From NCBI GenBank assembly GCA_010093515.1, contig MU001677.1:268254-332253 (forward strand): DNA of 64,000 bases, in the 5' to 3' direction. Positions 46,274 through 58,949 of this stretch are shown piece after piece. This stretch comes from Lineolata rhizophorae. Taxonomy: Eukaryota; Ascomycota; Dothideomycetes; Lineolatales; Lineolataceae. The stretch's first letter is position 1. Each line of letters starts with the position of its first letter. Below the pieces are notes generated by a model, which was not told the DNA's origin, made no database searches, and saw nothing but the letters and a program-made list of their open reading frames with translations. Position numbers and translations under genes: made by a program.

Positions 46274-48274
46274 ATGACAGCCTCTGCAGAGCAGGCTCCT
46301 TTCCCCACGCGGCAACTCTTTGTGCTTGGTAAGGGCTTGCTCAGATACCTCTCCTCCTTCTCTTGGTAACCAAGCAGCGCTTCCTGTGTGTGAAGGCTAA
46401 TTCTGTCTGCCATAGCCCTATGCCGCATTTCGGAGCCAATTGCCTTCATGTCTATTTTCCCGTATATCTACTTCATGGTCAAACACTTTGACATCACCAA
46501 GGATGAAGGTCTTATAAGCATGTACGCTGGAATGGTCACTTCTGCTTTCGCATTCGCCGAGTTCTCAACCGGCGTACTGTGGGGCAGACTGAGTGACCGT
46601 GTCGGTCGAAAGCCGATCCTTTTAACAGGCCTGGCTGGCACGGGCCTTAGCATGATCGTCTTCGGGTTCGCACCCAACTTCCCGGTGGCGGTCGTTGCGC
46701 GGGCTCTGGGAGGTCTTCTGAACGGGTAGGTTCCGAGCGAGCAACACAGATATAGCGCGCATTTCGGATCGTCTCACGCACACGATTGCATCCAGAAATA
46801 TTGGAGTTCTTCAAACGACAGTTGCAGAGGTCGTTACAGTGGAATCACATCAGCGTCAGTAGTCAAGTTTCCGAGCTATTGTGTTATCTACCAACTGTCA
46901 TGTTCCATTTATTTGTTTCCTGCGACTGACTGTGTATATAGCGTGTGCGTACTCGATCATGCCGTTCGTTTGGTGCCTGGGGTACGTTTTTTGCGGCTCA
47001 AAACTTTCCGATCGAGGACAACTAAACTAATTCACTCTGCCAAAGCGCAGCTCGATAATTGGATCTGGACTTGGTGGAACTTTAGCCGAGCCGGTCAAGA
47101 ACTACCCGACCATCTTTCAGCCCGGCGGAGTGTTCGAGCAGTACCCCTTCCTGCTCCCGAACCTAGTGTGTACGTTCGTCGTTATATGCGGGCTCATCAT
47201 TGGCTTCTTGTTCCTTGAAGAAACCCACGAAGATTTTAAGATGCGCCGAGATCTTGGTTGCGAAACTGGTCGGTGGTTATTGGTCAAACTTCTACGCGTC
47301 CGAGGCGATTCGCCAAGGGAAAAGGTTGGCTATTTCGAGGAAACGCTCAACTTGATAGCCGAGGACGACGAGCAACCGCCGGGATATCAGTCCACAGAAA
47401 GCTCACCTAGACTTTCGTGCACAACTCCAAGAGCTCAGGCTGCTAGCAAGAAGTGTCCGGAAAAGTCTCATCTGACGCGACAAACTTCAATTTGGCAGGC
47501 GTTCACTCGACAAGTGGCGCTTAACATCATTGCATACGGCATCCTTGCTTTGTATGTAAATTTGATTTTCCGTGTTCGTAGTAGAGACGGTACTGATTTT
47601 TATTTAGCCACACCATCTCATTCGAACAGCTCTTTCCCGTCATGTTGAGCACCCCTGACTCAGATGTACCGCCGTCGTTGCCATTCAAATTTCTCGGAGG
47701 CTTCAATTTCTCAGCGAAAACGGTCGGCATCATCTTGTCCGCCCAAGGAATCGTTCAAATGATGGTTCAAATCTTCGTCTTCCCCGTGGTCACTAGGCGA
47801 TTCGGCAGTCTCGCTACTTTCCGCTCCGTCATCCTGCTCTACCCTTTCTTGCACTTCGTAACCCCATACCTCTCCCTGCTACCGTCCGAAATCCGGATGG
47901 CGGGGGTATATGTCATCGTCGCGTGGAAGGTCACGGCCCAATCGTTAGCGTTCCCTTCGAACAACATCATGATCAACAATGCCGCGCCTTCGAAGAAGTC
48001 TCTGGGATTGCTCAACGGGGTAGCCGCTTCCGCGGCGAGCTTGTCACGTGCCTTCGGTCCCACAGTGTCGGGAGCGGTCCAGTCGGTTGGGGTTGATCTG
48101 GGATGTGCCGGCTTGGCGTGGTGGGTCTGCTCGCTTATCGCTGCCGTCGGGGCTATGGAGAGCCTGTGGATGAGGGAAACGAAGCGCCAGCCCACGGGCG
48201 TTCAGTTTGACGACGTGGACGTCGAGACGAGCCTGCCGGAGCGGCTGTGCGACTCGCTAGATTCTCCGAGCTAG
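46274..48274 (+). CDS. major facilitator superfamily transporter (DHA1-like)
   Basis: Six exons: 46274-46328, 46416-46725, 46796-46854, 46942-46981, 47051-47551 and 47608-48274, giving 543 residues. The N-terminal half reads QLFVLALCRISEPIAFMSIF, then the MFS loop signature GRLSDRVGRKPILLTG, and ALGGLLNGNIGVLQTTVAEV across a splice. The conserved MPFVWCLG and IIGSGLGGTLAEP follow. A central hydrophilic loop (about 280-330) separates two six-helix halves; the second half starts at GILAFHTISFEQLFPV. It resembles the fungal family related to yeast YCR023C, of unknown substrate. Proton-driven transport of a small molecule across a cell membrane is expected from the family. All splices keep the frame; the 40-base exon 4 is the smallest. 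The start MTASAEQAPFP was chosen as the ATG directly before the first helix. Confidence 0.85.
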
Positions 48275-49644
48275 GCTGGTGTGTCGTCAGTAGAAGTGCT
48301 TGGGGACTCAGCCAGTACATGCTGGCGGCACCGCCATCGGGGATTCTTGATAGCGTTGCACCCATCGCGTCCGCAGAGCTGTTTTGTGCTTCAGTTGAGG
48401 TTTTTCTTTTTTTTCAATAATTCAAGGTTCAAAAAGTCGGTCGGACATGGATTGCTCCTGCTGAATCAACAGGCACCCGGCGTTCCCCAGTCGCTTCATG
48501 GGTACTCTTGGTTGGAATATATAGAAATGGGTTTATCGCGCGGCATTAAAAGAAAAAAAAAATCGGTAGGTCATATCGCTAGATGGCATTGGAACAGGCG
48601 CAAGAGAGGCTCTCTGAGCGAACCTTATCGTCGCAGCTTTTATTTTATTTTATTTTATTTTATTTTTTCCTTTCCCGCTCCCATCTTTTTGGTTTGGGCT
48701 AGGGTGTAATGCGAAGCCCAACACATGGTCATGCGCTTCTGGTTAGGACGCTGCCACCGGGAATGGATAGATTTTGGCACGAATTTCATTGATACTCTGC
48801 TTATATCATTATACCTCCGTGTTATGTTTTAGTTTATAGCCGATGACCTGGTGGAGTTAGAAAGATGTATCCCATCTTCAAGTGCTGTCGAGAGGATTGT
48901 GCAGGATGAATATGCATTTCTCTCTGCGAATACATGGCCTTGTTAGCAATAAGAGGCATAGAATAACGAGCTAGCTGCTGTAGCTATAAGGAGTCAAGCA
49001 TGGCAAAGCGCTCAGTGCAGAGGCACGTGGGCGGACTGCCGCTATAGGCAATGGTGGCAAGCTAATGTGGGGTATCCGCAGCCAATCAGACCGAGGCGGG
49101 GTTGGACCCCCACGGCCGAGGAGCTGCTGCCCCAGTCCCCAAGGCTCCCAGCTCAGCCGCGCGCAGTGGAAGGTCCACAGGCGGGCGCAAGGTTTCCTTT
49201 GCTTTTCCCGTTGCCGGCCTAGGTATTCTCAAACAAAGGAGAGAACGAGGAAGGGTGGACTGCCGCCACGCGCCGTTCAGGCCAAAGTCCGGTGCTGTTC
49301 GCGCGTCCGCCCCGACGACCTGGGCGAGCCCTTAGCGCCGCCGTGGGCTGGCCCTGGGGCGCGGCGGCTGCAGATAAGCACGCAAAAGGCAACGCGATAG
49401 GCGCGCCGCCCAAGGCCGTGCCGTGCAGCAACTCTTCTCTTGCGCCTCCGATGCCAGCTCTCTGTTCTGCTGTGCATGCTTGCTTTTTCACACCTACTGC
49501 TGGACGCGCCCGGCCGCCTGGCGGAAGAAAGCTCTGCAACTCCTCCGAATGCCCGCCGCCGCCATCTCGAACCTACCCGCACAGTCCCGCGCCGCCCCCC
49601 GGACCCGCGCCGCACCGTGTCTCGCGCGCGAGACATGAGCGTCC
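48275..49644. other. intergenic between MFS and Zn2Cys6 genes
   Basis: 3' side of the MFS gene and promoter of the transcription factor, both plus strand. AT-rich to about 49,020, then GC-rich. Contains the TTTTA microsatellite listed next. No gene recognised. Confidence 0.5.
48638..48668 (+). repeat. TTTTA pentanucleotide microsatellite
   Basis: Five consecutive TTTTA units followed by a T run. Confidence 0.9.
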
Positions 49645-52600
49645 ATGACCGCCGCAACCTCAGCCGTCAAGCGCGAGCGGCCGCAGTCGCAGGATGAGGA
49701 CGGCCAGCGCGCTTTCCATCAGCCTCCGCTGCCGCCGCCGCCGCCACCGCCGCCGCGCCACCAGCAGCCGCCCACCAGCCCCGTCGTCGATCTAACAGCC
49801 AAACCGTCGCCGTCGGCCCAGTCGCCCACCGCCACCGCGTCCACGACGTCGTCGGCCGCCTCGTTTCGCAATGTGTCGGCCTGCAACCGCTGCCGCCTGC
49901 GCAAGAACAGGTGTGACCAGCGCCTGCCTGCCTGCGCGTCCTGCGAGAAAGCCAACGTCAAATGCGTGGGCTACGACCCAATCACGAAGAGAGAGATCCC
50001 GCGAAGGTGTGTGTCGCCGCGTTCGCCCGCCCTGCGCCGCAGTCGCCCGCCGGGCCCTTTCTCCTGGGAACTCATCACACCACTCCCAAAACCTCCCCGT
50101 GCTGCCGCGCGCTGAGCTGTCCGGCCTGGCACGACGGGACGTGGTCGCATCGTGTGGCGCCAGTGCGGTGCGTGCAGTCCGTCCCGCTAACTTGTTGCCC
50201 GTGCCAGCTACGTTTACTACCTCGAAAGCCGAATCGAGTACTTGGAGCGCTTGCTCGACTCCAACGGCATCGCCTACACCCCACCCGAGAATTTCGCGCT
50301 GAGCTTCAAGCCCGCGGGCTCCAATGAGCCGCCGCTGGCGCAGCAGCATCCCGCGACCGCTCGCTCTTCTAGAGTTGGCGGCGATGGCGTCGGCCCACCG
50401 CAACCCCAGGCGTCAACAGGCGCCGGCGCAAGGCAGAGCGACCAGTACGAGCGCGAAAAGCTCAACAAGCTGGTGTCCAACATTGGCATGGTCTCCGTCC
50501 AGGGAGCGTCGGACCCGCGCTACCTAGGCTCGACCTCCGGCATCTCCTTCGCCCGTGTCGTCTTTGCAGCGGTCAAGAGTTCCGTGTCGGGTGCTTCTTC
50601 CGAACGTGGCAGCATTCGAGGAGCCACCAAAACGCTGCCTGGGTCCGCCGCCGCCGGTGGGACGACCATGAGGGACTCTTTCTTCGGCCTCCAGACCAAA
50701 CCCACCATTCGCCAGGCCCCCTTCCCCGATCGAGAAGTCGGCCTGAAACTGGTAGAGCTTTTCTTCGAGCACGCAAACCCGCAGATCCCGATTCTGCACC
50801 GTGGCGAATTCATGTCCATGTTTGACCGCGTTTATGCCGCCGGGGGCAAGGGGCGCACTGCGCGAGAGTCGTACATGCTGAACATCGTCTTTGCCATCGG
50901 TTCTGGAATCATCCTAGGACGTTCGGAGAGCGGTGACTCGCCGAGTTCGGACGACTCTGCAGCGCCGCCGAAGGAGCCCGAATCGCCCCCGCTGCAGAAG
51001 AAACGCAGGCTCACGGCGCAGCAGCACCAGCCCGAAGAGTATCACGCGTCGGCCATCATCCACTTGGAAAGCTTTTTGGGCTCGTCGCCTGCGGTCGACC
51101 GGCCTGACGGGTTCGGCGGCGGGCTCGAAGAACTGCAGGCCGTCCTGTTGCTCGCGAGTTTTGCCTTGCTCAGACCCGTCGCACCGGGTTTGTGGTACAT
51201 TGTCGGCGTCGCTGTTCGGCTAGGCGTGGACCTGGGTTTGCACTACGAGGATGGCACCGGCATCGACTCCAATGGGGACGAGAGCGCGGCCGAACGGGCC
51301 GAGGACGCCCCTCCGGCATCGGACGACCTCATCGGCTCGGGTAGTGGCGTCCGCGACGCAAAGGAGCGGGGCCGCCGCCAGTGGGTTCGTGACCTGCGCC
51401 GCCGCCTGTGGTGGTGCGTTTACACTTTTGATCGCCTGGTTTCGACGTGCGTCGGGCGTCCGTTCGGCATCGCGGACGAGGTCGTGACGACCGAGTTCCC
51501 GTCCGTTTTGGACGACGCCTACATCACGCCCGCAGGGTTTACGGCGCCACCGAACGCGAGTGATAGGCCCAGCTACAAACGAGTGTCGCACCACTACTTC
51601 CGCCTTCGGCTGCTGCAGTCTGAGATCCTGCAGGTTCTGCAGTACCGCCAGGCCCAAGCGGCCCGAGCCGCTGGCGCCAACCAAACAAACGAATTCATGC
51701 ACACCAAGACGTCTTCTCCCTTTCTAATACCTTTTCGCGATAACTTCCGCTCTTGGCGTGCAGATATTGACCGTCGTCTGTGGGAATGGAAGGAGAGCGC
51801 GCCAACCCAGCTTGACACCGGCGTGCAGTTCTCTCCCCTTTTCCTCGACCTGAATTATTGGCAGGCCGTCATCATGCTCTATAGGCAGAGCCTTAGTGTG
51901 CCTCCGATCTTAGCCGGGGAGCTCGGGTCGACCAACGAGGGCGTTACAAACAGCCCATCAATGGCTAATCTTGAGGACAGGGACGACGAAGAAGGCGTCT
52001 TCCTTAAAGTGGCAGAGGCTGGACAGAAGGTGTTAAAAATCTATCGCCAACTGCATCGAGTGCATTTAGTAAATTACACTTATCTAGCTACGCATCATTT
52101 ATTTATGGCAGGTATGTAGCCGACCATTTGTCCTCATCCTACTCCATGTGTCTCGCCTTTCTATCGGGGTACGACCGGGGATCTGCTGGAGACAACATCC
52201 TCTACTGCCCAATGATTTTATTTTACTTTCCTCTCTCGAACTACGCTAGTCCAGTTTTCCGTCTAGGGATTCTAACATGACATTAGGGATTTCATTCCTA
52301 TACGCAATATGGCACTCTCCAGTCGTTCGAAGCAAGCTGGTTAGTTTGGCCCGTGCACTTGCCATTCTAAATCCGCTAATAATTATCTAGTCCCTCGATG
52401 ATGTTGATTTTACTGTACTTGCGGCTACATCCGTTCTTCAGGACTTGATGGAGAAATGTCCTCCCGCGGAAGCTTGTCGCGATGCGTTTGATCGAATGAG
52501 CAAGGCAACCATTAGCATGTGCCTAAGCACGACCGGCTTTGGCCCTCAAGCGCTTGCCAGGCATAATGCTATTACCAATTCCAACGTCGGCTCAGCTCCG

Positions 52601-53302
52601 CCATCCGCCCCGCTCGACTCTCCAGCGACATTCAGCTCCGACACGATGTCCGCTGATTTGGGGAGCGAACCCGACCGTCTGGCCTTCGCGCCGACTATCG
52701 GTACGCTTTCGAGTAATAGCGGTACTATGTTCACACCGCATTCTACCACCGCCGGCATAACCAGCGGTCCCCACTCTCGGGCCAGGCCCCAGCCACGCTT
52801 CGATATGAATCTGCGCGACTTGTTCGGAGACGATGAAGCCGAAGCTCATGCCCGTTCTTTTGGCCGCGTAAGTACCCAACTAGGGATGATGCGTCCACCG
52901 CCGCAACCCTCGGAGGGAATGAAGGGTGACGCTACATTTTCCCCTGCCCTTGGCAACTTTGAGTCTCAGCGGCGTGCGGTCCCACAACAGCAGCCGTCGC
53001 AACACTCACCTTTCGCCGTGACGAGCTCAATGCCATATACTCAATTCGCCCAGGCTACTAGCCAAAGCTCGTACCCGGGTATAGCCAGCTTTAGTGACCT
53101 AGACTTCCTTGATTCTCTCCCCATGGATGGACAAAATGGTGGCGGAGGCAATGGTAATTCAGGCATACCATCGGACCTTGACCTTGGGTTTAATATAGGT
53201 GGCTGGGATGGCCAGGTTAATCACGACTGGGAGAATGGTGGCGGATTCGATTTATTTGATGGGTTTTTCTTCGGTGGGAGCGGTAGCGGAGGCAGCTCTT
53301 GA
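49645..53302 (+). CDS. Zn2Cys6 fungal-type transcription factor
   Basis: Four exons: 49645-50006, 50208-52111, 52287-52339 and 52391-53302 (introns 201, 175 and 51 bp), giving 1,076 residues. The binuclear zinc cluster uses C80, C83, C90, C97, C100 and C107 (C-x2-C-x6-C-x6-C-x2-C-x6-C). After the cluster the first splice joins KREIPRS to YVYYLESRIEYLERLL, a linker plus coiled-coil dimerisation helix. The fungal_trans regulatory domain spans about 280-620 (for example VELFFEHANPQIPILHRGEF and RRRLWWCVYTFDRLVS). The C-terminus is Ser/Gly/Asn-rich and acidic, with DLDFLDSLPMDG and FDLFDGFFFGG resembling an activation region. It binds DNA in the nucleus as a likely dimer. The next gene upstream, the MFS transporter, is not proven to be its target. 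Start preceded by Pro-rich residues, first ATG in frame. Confidence 0.88.
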
Positions 53303-54959
53303 ATCTCCCAGATTGTAGACTAGTTTGTATCGATCGCACAGCTCGGGGCCGACCGGCGCGCACAATACGTATGTGTTGCTAAACGTCCGCACCCACACGC
53401 CGCTTACTAACTTATTACCCGAAGAAGGTTACCCAGCACGTGCTCTATCCTTTTTACAGGCTAACTGGGCTAAACAGGTGTCAGGAGTAGACTTTAGCCC
53501 CAATCTTCACACCAATTGACCAAGGCCCTTTAGCTAGTCACAGTAGGTGGATGCGATCCATGACCGTAACCCTCCTTTCACTACCATAAATTCCAAAAAC
53601 CCTCTTGGCGATATTAGGTTCTGAGGTATGGTAATCTGGGTTTAGGTAGGTTGGTTGTTTTTTTTTTTTCAAAAATTGAAAGACCCACCAGAATTACCCC
53701 CCTGGGCTAAGCTTGGAGCAAGGTGAACTTTGGAATATGCGGACAGTTCTTCCAAGGTTTGCGTAATTTTTTAAGAAGCCACTTGTGTCTAGGGAAAGTA
53801 CGTAAAGAGAGACAATTTAACGATTTTTAGATTCTCATAGCAGGATAGGCTAGGGGGTCAGGCGTGGTAAATTAAGAGGCCTCGGCGGCGTATGAGGTTT
53901 TTTTTTTTTTAAGTTCACATAAACTAGGGCTCTTCGAGCAATCAAATATGTCCTAGGTATGTTTGAGGGTTTCTCCTTGGTGGAGCGAACGGCGGGGATG
54001 GATTTTGAAAATACTACAGTGTTTCACCCCTTCCACCCTATGCACTAGATAGGGTAACTAGGAAGGGGTTGGTAATTAACAATCAATAGGGTGATATTTT
54101 TGGCACTAAACCCCAAAGTTTTTGAGGGTTTCTTTTCTTTTCGTAGGGGTGGGGGGGGGGGGTTCCTAGGAGTTAAAAATTACCTAGATAGAAAACCCAC
54201 CCCAAAATCCTATATTTACCCTGCCCCACTTTGAATCATAATTAACAATATTCGCGTAGGCAGAAAAAAAAAATTAAGGCTCCTACATTTTATCTGGAAA
54301 TATCGCAAAAACTCTATACCTTGCCACTTAAATTATGGTTCACAAAGGGGTACGGTAGCGCTAATGTAGGGTTGATTAGGTGGAAGTTCAGACTTTTACT
54401 GGGGCGAGATCCCAAGTGGGGTTTGGAGTCTCGACACCAACATTACCACCACCTTATACCTCGCAAGCTAATGCTTACAGGGAGCTTCTATCTAAAAAAC
54501 TATTTTACTTTACCCTCCTTGTTACTTTTATAACTCGTAGCTAACATATACCCTAGAAGTGTGCTATTAGGACCATAGCTAGAGGTTCTTACCCCTTAGA
54601 TAGCTCGTACTCCGTCTCTCCTGTCTCCTGTGTGGTACTGACTCCGCTAGCTGGTACTACTAGAGTCTAGTATTCTAGACTAGCTACCGTATAATCTTCG
54701 TGGCCTATTTTAGGTCTAAGAGCTATATTTTATAGTCTATACAGCCTCCTATATTCTTAACCTACGCCCTGTTAGCGTAGTATACTAGGATATACTAAGG
54801 TATCTAGTAGCCCCTCCTGTAGTAGTATCTAGTTAGGAATTATAGAACCCTCGCCTCAACTAGGAAGATAGCGAGCCCTATACGCCCCATCCGTGCTTGG
54901 ATAAGAATTGAGCTCTTCGCTTTCCTATATTATTTATACAGGCGGAGATAGTTATGGTA

Positions 54960-55200
54960 TAGGAGCTTGCTAGGATTAAAGTGGTGGTACCAAGACATAG
55001 CTACCGGGTAGGGTTAGCGGGGGAATGGCAGGATTAGCTCAGCACATACAAATATAAAAGAAAATCGAGCGGGGTGGCTGTCACCCCGGCGATTAGTCTC
55101 TATTCGGGCCTGCGAAGTGCCTGCTTTCCTCAGAAACGGATTATCAAGTGTTCGTTGTGAGATTCACACTATTACCAGCCCTCCAAGACCCTGCGTTACA
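54960..55200 (+). repeat. possible LTR remnant
   Basis: A TATAAAAG box at 55053-55060 precedes a GC-rich stretch with a hairpin (CGGGGTG 55070-55076 and CACCCCG 55082-55088) and a segment ending GCGTTACA near 55,200. This resembles the promoter and R/U5 part of an LTR, but no second copy or clean TG start was found. Confidence 0.3.
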
Positions 55201-55552
55201 CCTGCGTGACGCTTGGGTCTACAGGGTTCTTCGATTATGTTCTAGTAGGCCTTTAATACCATGGCCCGCGCTGTTCTTATAGGGCTATTTAACGGATTTA
55301 TATACTTCATACTTACTCTAGCTAGCCCTACTATTAGTTTACCTGGTCTATACTCATTTCCGCCGGTATCTATTTTCGGCATTATATCCTTCTATCTTCT
55401 AGAGAAAAGTTTACGCCAGAGGTTTTCGCTGACTAAATTAATCTCTTAAGCGATTCCGAAGTCTAGTAAGCGTTTACGATATTTAGCTTAGAGGGTCTTG
55501 AGATACATTGCTAGCGGGGCGATATATATTTCCACTTCTAGGCTGCGGACTA

Positions 55553-55907
55553 GTGTAGCAGGGTAAAGCACTTTACCTAGGACCAACACTTAAAGAGCAA
55601 AGGAAGGGTCACGTCGTCACTGCATCACGGCATCATGCGCTCGAGTTTAGAGGAGCACCGTTGCTTGCTAACTAACCTTTGGTAATGAGAAGAGAGAGAC
55701 AAGAAATTGGGCAGAAAAAAGCTCTTGTGTGTATGTGTATATGTGTGACAAAGGCAACTTGACTTGTGTGTGTTGAATGAATGGGTGAATGTTGTGTATA
55801 GGAGGAGAAAAACCCAACCTACTTAGAAGGAAAGGAGTCACGCGCAACTAGAAAAAGGAACTGCCAAAAAGGGGTGCTAAAGGTAGGGTCACCCTACTCT
55901 ACTACAC
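55553..55907 (+). mobile_element. MITE-like element, copy A
   Basis: A 355-bp element with imperfect 16-bp terminal inverted repeats, GTGTAGCAGGGTAAAG at the left and CCCTACTCTACTACAC at the right. The differences between arms are all transitions. It is flanked by TA on both sides, the signature of Tc1/mariner-type insertion. Inside are CTAGGACCAACACTTAAAGA, a TCACGTCGTCACTGC block and CTTGACTTGTGTGTGTTGAA. No coding capacity. Copies B and C share most of the sequence. Confidence 0.7.
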
Positions 55908-56214
55908 TAGGGTAATTTTCCTTAGGTATCTATTACATATAGTTTAGTGGTTCTAGAAGGCCGCTAGGTAGGAGACCTTATTCGCCATACTAGGTAGCCG
56001 GGGCCGCATATGTTATTATAGCTCTAATAACCCTAGAGCGGAGGAAGATACCCTAAGTAGATTTGGCTAATTATACGCTAGTTTCTACAATTTCGGCCGT
56101 GTAGCCGAATTTTATTAGTTCATAGAGAGTATGGCTTCAAGATTACGTAATAGGTGTCCTAAAATTAATGGTATGATCTACGATGGATAGGGTAGGGTTA
56201 ACCCTACTTGGGGG

Positions 56215-56460
56215 TTAGGTCAGGTTCACCCTTAGGTTTAGCGTAATCCCATTGGGTATAGTAGGAAGGGCTTTTTTGAAACCCCTAATAGGGTGGGATT
56301 CCAGGATATTCAAATAAAGATCCCAAACTGCGTCTAATAGTAGGATCAGACTTCTCCTAAGAGGCTTAAATATAGCTATACTCCTACTAAAAAAAATTAC
56401 TACTGGCCAGTTGGACCGCAACTGACCCTAATATTAAGATATTAAGACCCTAACGCTCCG
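56215..56460 (+). repeat. dispersed repeat family D, copy 1 (uninterrupted)
   Basis: Recognised by GGTTTAGCGTAATCCCATTG, GAAACCCCTAATAGGGTGGG, a CTTAAATATAGCTATACT block and GACCGCAACTGACCCTAATA. The same order is found at 58,100-59,040 (interrupted) and about 59,690-59,990. Confidence 0.65.
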
Positions 56461-57094
56461 TATCCAACTACTCGCTTTTGGGAAGGCGCTAGAGGAAAGC
56501 CACCGATACCTAGAGCAAATGTACTTCAGGTGCTAACTATAAGTAAGACAAACGGGTATATCCTTCTCCCTGAGCAAATATGAACTTATCTACTTCCCCG
56601 AGGAGCGTAGACTTATAGAGAGGAGCTAGGGGGCCTATATATGCCTAGGCGAACGAATATATCCGTTAACCCCGGCCATAGTCAGAGTAATAGTGGTTCA
56701 TTTAGACGTAAAGCTTAGAAGTACTCTAAGATAAAATATAGACCCTTCGGCTATGTGAGTGATATCTACATAAGGAGGCCGTCGCCGCGGGTGGAAACAT
56801 GCTCTAGGTCCTTCCTAGAGATGGTCAAGTACAGAGGCAACGGCTGCTAGGGCCTTGCAATCGTTAGTCGAGATAGTGGCGCGCTGGGAGGGTGAGCTCC
56901 TTGCGTACAACCGCGGTATTATTACGATATAACTACCGACCGTAATACTACGTTAGACCGGCCTCTTCTACTACTAACGCTACCGGTAGCTAGTAAGGTA
57001 ACTTAGCAAAAGTCCTTAGGAAGAAGTTCGCGCTTCTATCTACCGAGTCCGCTCTTTTTCGACGCGTACGAGTATACGATAGCTACTCTCTCTA

Positions 57095-57620
57095 TATATC
57101 GGAAGCGAATAACTAAGCTAAGCCCTAGGGCTCTATAGAAGTTTTTACCTTACGATACTAATAAGATCCGCGAATAAGTACCGATAACAAGCAGCTTCTC
57201 TACTACTTATATACCCTTCTATAGGAGTAGACGGCCTTCTTCCGCTCTATTCCTTCCTTCCCTTCTTCCCGCTACGGGGGGTCGAAACCACAGAATACCG
57301 TAGCAGATTAGGTCCCTAATATATAGCCTAGCCTACTAGGCTATAGAAAGAGTAGTACCTGGTACTCTAGCCTATAGGCTCTTATCGATATATACGCACG
57401 TAGGTAGCGCAAGGGGCGGAGCAGTATAGAATAGTATAGGGAAGGAGGGTCTATAACTATAGTAGGGCGAGTCGTAGCAGAAGGCAGCTTATACTTATAG
57501 TACGCGGTTGAGGGACCTAATATTAACTGCGAGTTGCGATGGATACCAAGGCTAACAAGCTTTCGCAAGGGTTTTATTCCCCAGAGGGTTTTTTCCTTGC
57601 ATTATATACCTATAGAAGCA
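57095..57620 (+). repeat. dispersed repeat family E, copy 1
   Basis: Shared order with 59,238-59,590: CGAA(T/A)(A/G) then AAGCCC(T/C)AGGG(G)CTC, later CAGAATACCG(T/C)AGCAG and a GCTTTCGCAAGG/GCTGCCGCAAGG plus GGTTTTATTCCCCAGAGG-like ending. This copy is longer and more TA-rich than copy 2, consistent with heavier mutation. Confidence 0.6.
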
Positions 57621-58154
57621 CCCTATGGGCTTCAGCCTGTAAGGGAGTATGAGATAACAATAATAATATATAAGGAGGCCCTCTAGTGATATTGTGCCCT
57701 TGCTCTACTCTTTGTTCCTCTGCTGCGTGCTCCTCTACGTGCTCCTGCTGCGGTGTGCCTACTATGCTGCATGCTCCTCCCGTGCCGTGTTCTGTATGTT
57801 CCTTCTAATGTGCTGTATGCTCCTCAAGAGTATATAAGTGCTCTTTGTTACGTTTGAGCATGAGTAAAGGGGCACGTGCGCGGCACGTGATCAGGACTGG
57901 ATCCAAGGCTATACTCCGTACTTCATCGCAAATTGACTGGATGCCATCTGCCGATCGGCTATTGATCCTTGCTAGATCGCCGTTTAAACGAGTGAACTCA
58001 CTCCTACCAAACCTTGGCCGATGAACCCGCCAAGGACCTAATACTCTTAGTGGCTGCGAGAGAAGAGAGCTAGGCTAATTAGTGAACATTCCATTCTATA
58101 GCCCACAATGGGGTGGGGTACCCTTTCCAGGTTTAGCATAATCCTATTGGGGTA

Positions 58155-58459
58155 TTGTCGCAGGATGGAGTGAAAAAAGGGCATTATGCAATCACGCTGT
58201 CACGTCGTCGCGCTTCGGTTTGGGGGAGCAGCAGTTGAATTCCAACTAACTTTTGATGTAAAAGGTAAGGGTAAAGGATGTGACAAGTGTAAGTTGGCAA
58301 GGCAACTTGTGTAGGGGTGTGTGTGTGTGTATCCAAAAGAGTGCTTTTTTTCCCTTGGAGAATGAACCAAAAGGAAGGGTTAAATACAACCAAGGATTGG
58401 AGAAGGTCACGTGCGTCAACCTTTGGGGCAAAAAGAACGTGCAGCCTCCTATTCCACTA
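58155..58459 (+). mobile_element. MITE-like element, degenerate copy B
   Basis: Begins TTGTCGCAGGATGGAG, related to the end of copy A, and shares CACGTCGTC, a GGAGCAGCAGTT block and CAACTAACTTTTGATG with it. It is flanked by TA at 58153-58154 and 58460-58461. It is more diverged than A and C, so the right end is approximate. Confidence 0.5.
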
Positions 58460-58587
58460 TACTGGAAGGAGCTTTTCGAAAACCCCTAATATTGTACGAT
58501 TTTGGGAATATATAATGAACCCCCTGTAATAATAGAATTAAACATCCGCTAAAATGCTCAAATATAGTCATACTACTACTAAATATA

Positions 58588-58949
58588 CTGTAGTAGAGTA
58601 GGGCGGCGCGACCCTAATACCCCTTTTTAGCAATTGCTTCCTTTTTCCTTCACGTGATTTCTTTTCCTTTTAAGTAGGTTGGGTTTTCTCCTTCAACAAC
58701 ACTTACTCAATTCACTCATTCAACATACACACAAGTCAAGTTGCCCTTTGCCTTTCATACATATATTCACAAAAGCTTCCTTTGCTCTTTTTCTTGTCTC
58801 CCTCTCTCTCCTTATTACCAAAAGTTAGTTAGCAAGCAGCAGTGCTCCTCCGAACTCGAACGCATGATACCGTGAAGCAGTGACGACGTGACTCCTCTTT
58901 TGTTCTTTAAGTGTTGGTCCTAGGTTAAATGCTCTACCTGCTACAATAC
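58588..58949 (-). mobile_element. MITE-like element, copy C, inverted
   Basis: On the minus strand this 362-bp element aligns with copy A over its whole length, including CCTAGGACCAACACTTAAAG, TCACGTCGTCACTGC, GCTTGCTAACTAACTTTTGG and AACCCAACCTACTT. It is flanked by TA at 58586-58587 and 58950-58951. Copies A and C form a long inverted repeat about 2.7 kb apart. Confidence 0.7.

Noticed and set aside
55261-55449. 62-codon hydrophobic ORF in the TA-rich block
   Set aside because: Isolated, in degenerate repeat sequence, with no similarity I can recognise.
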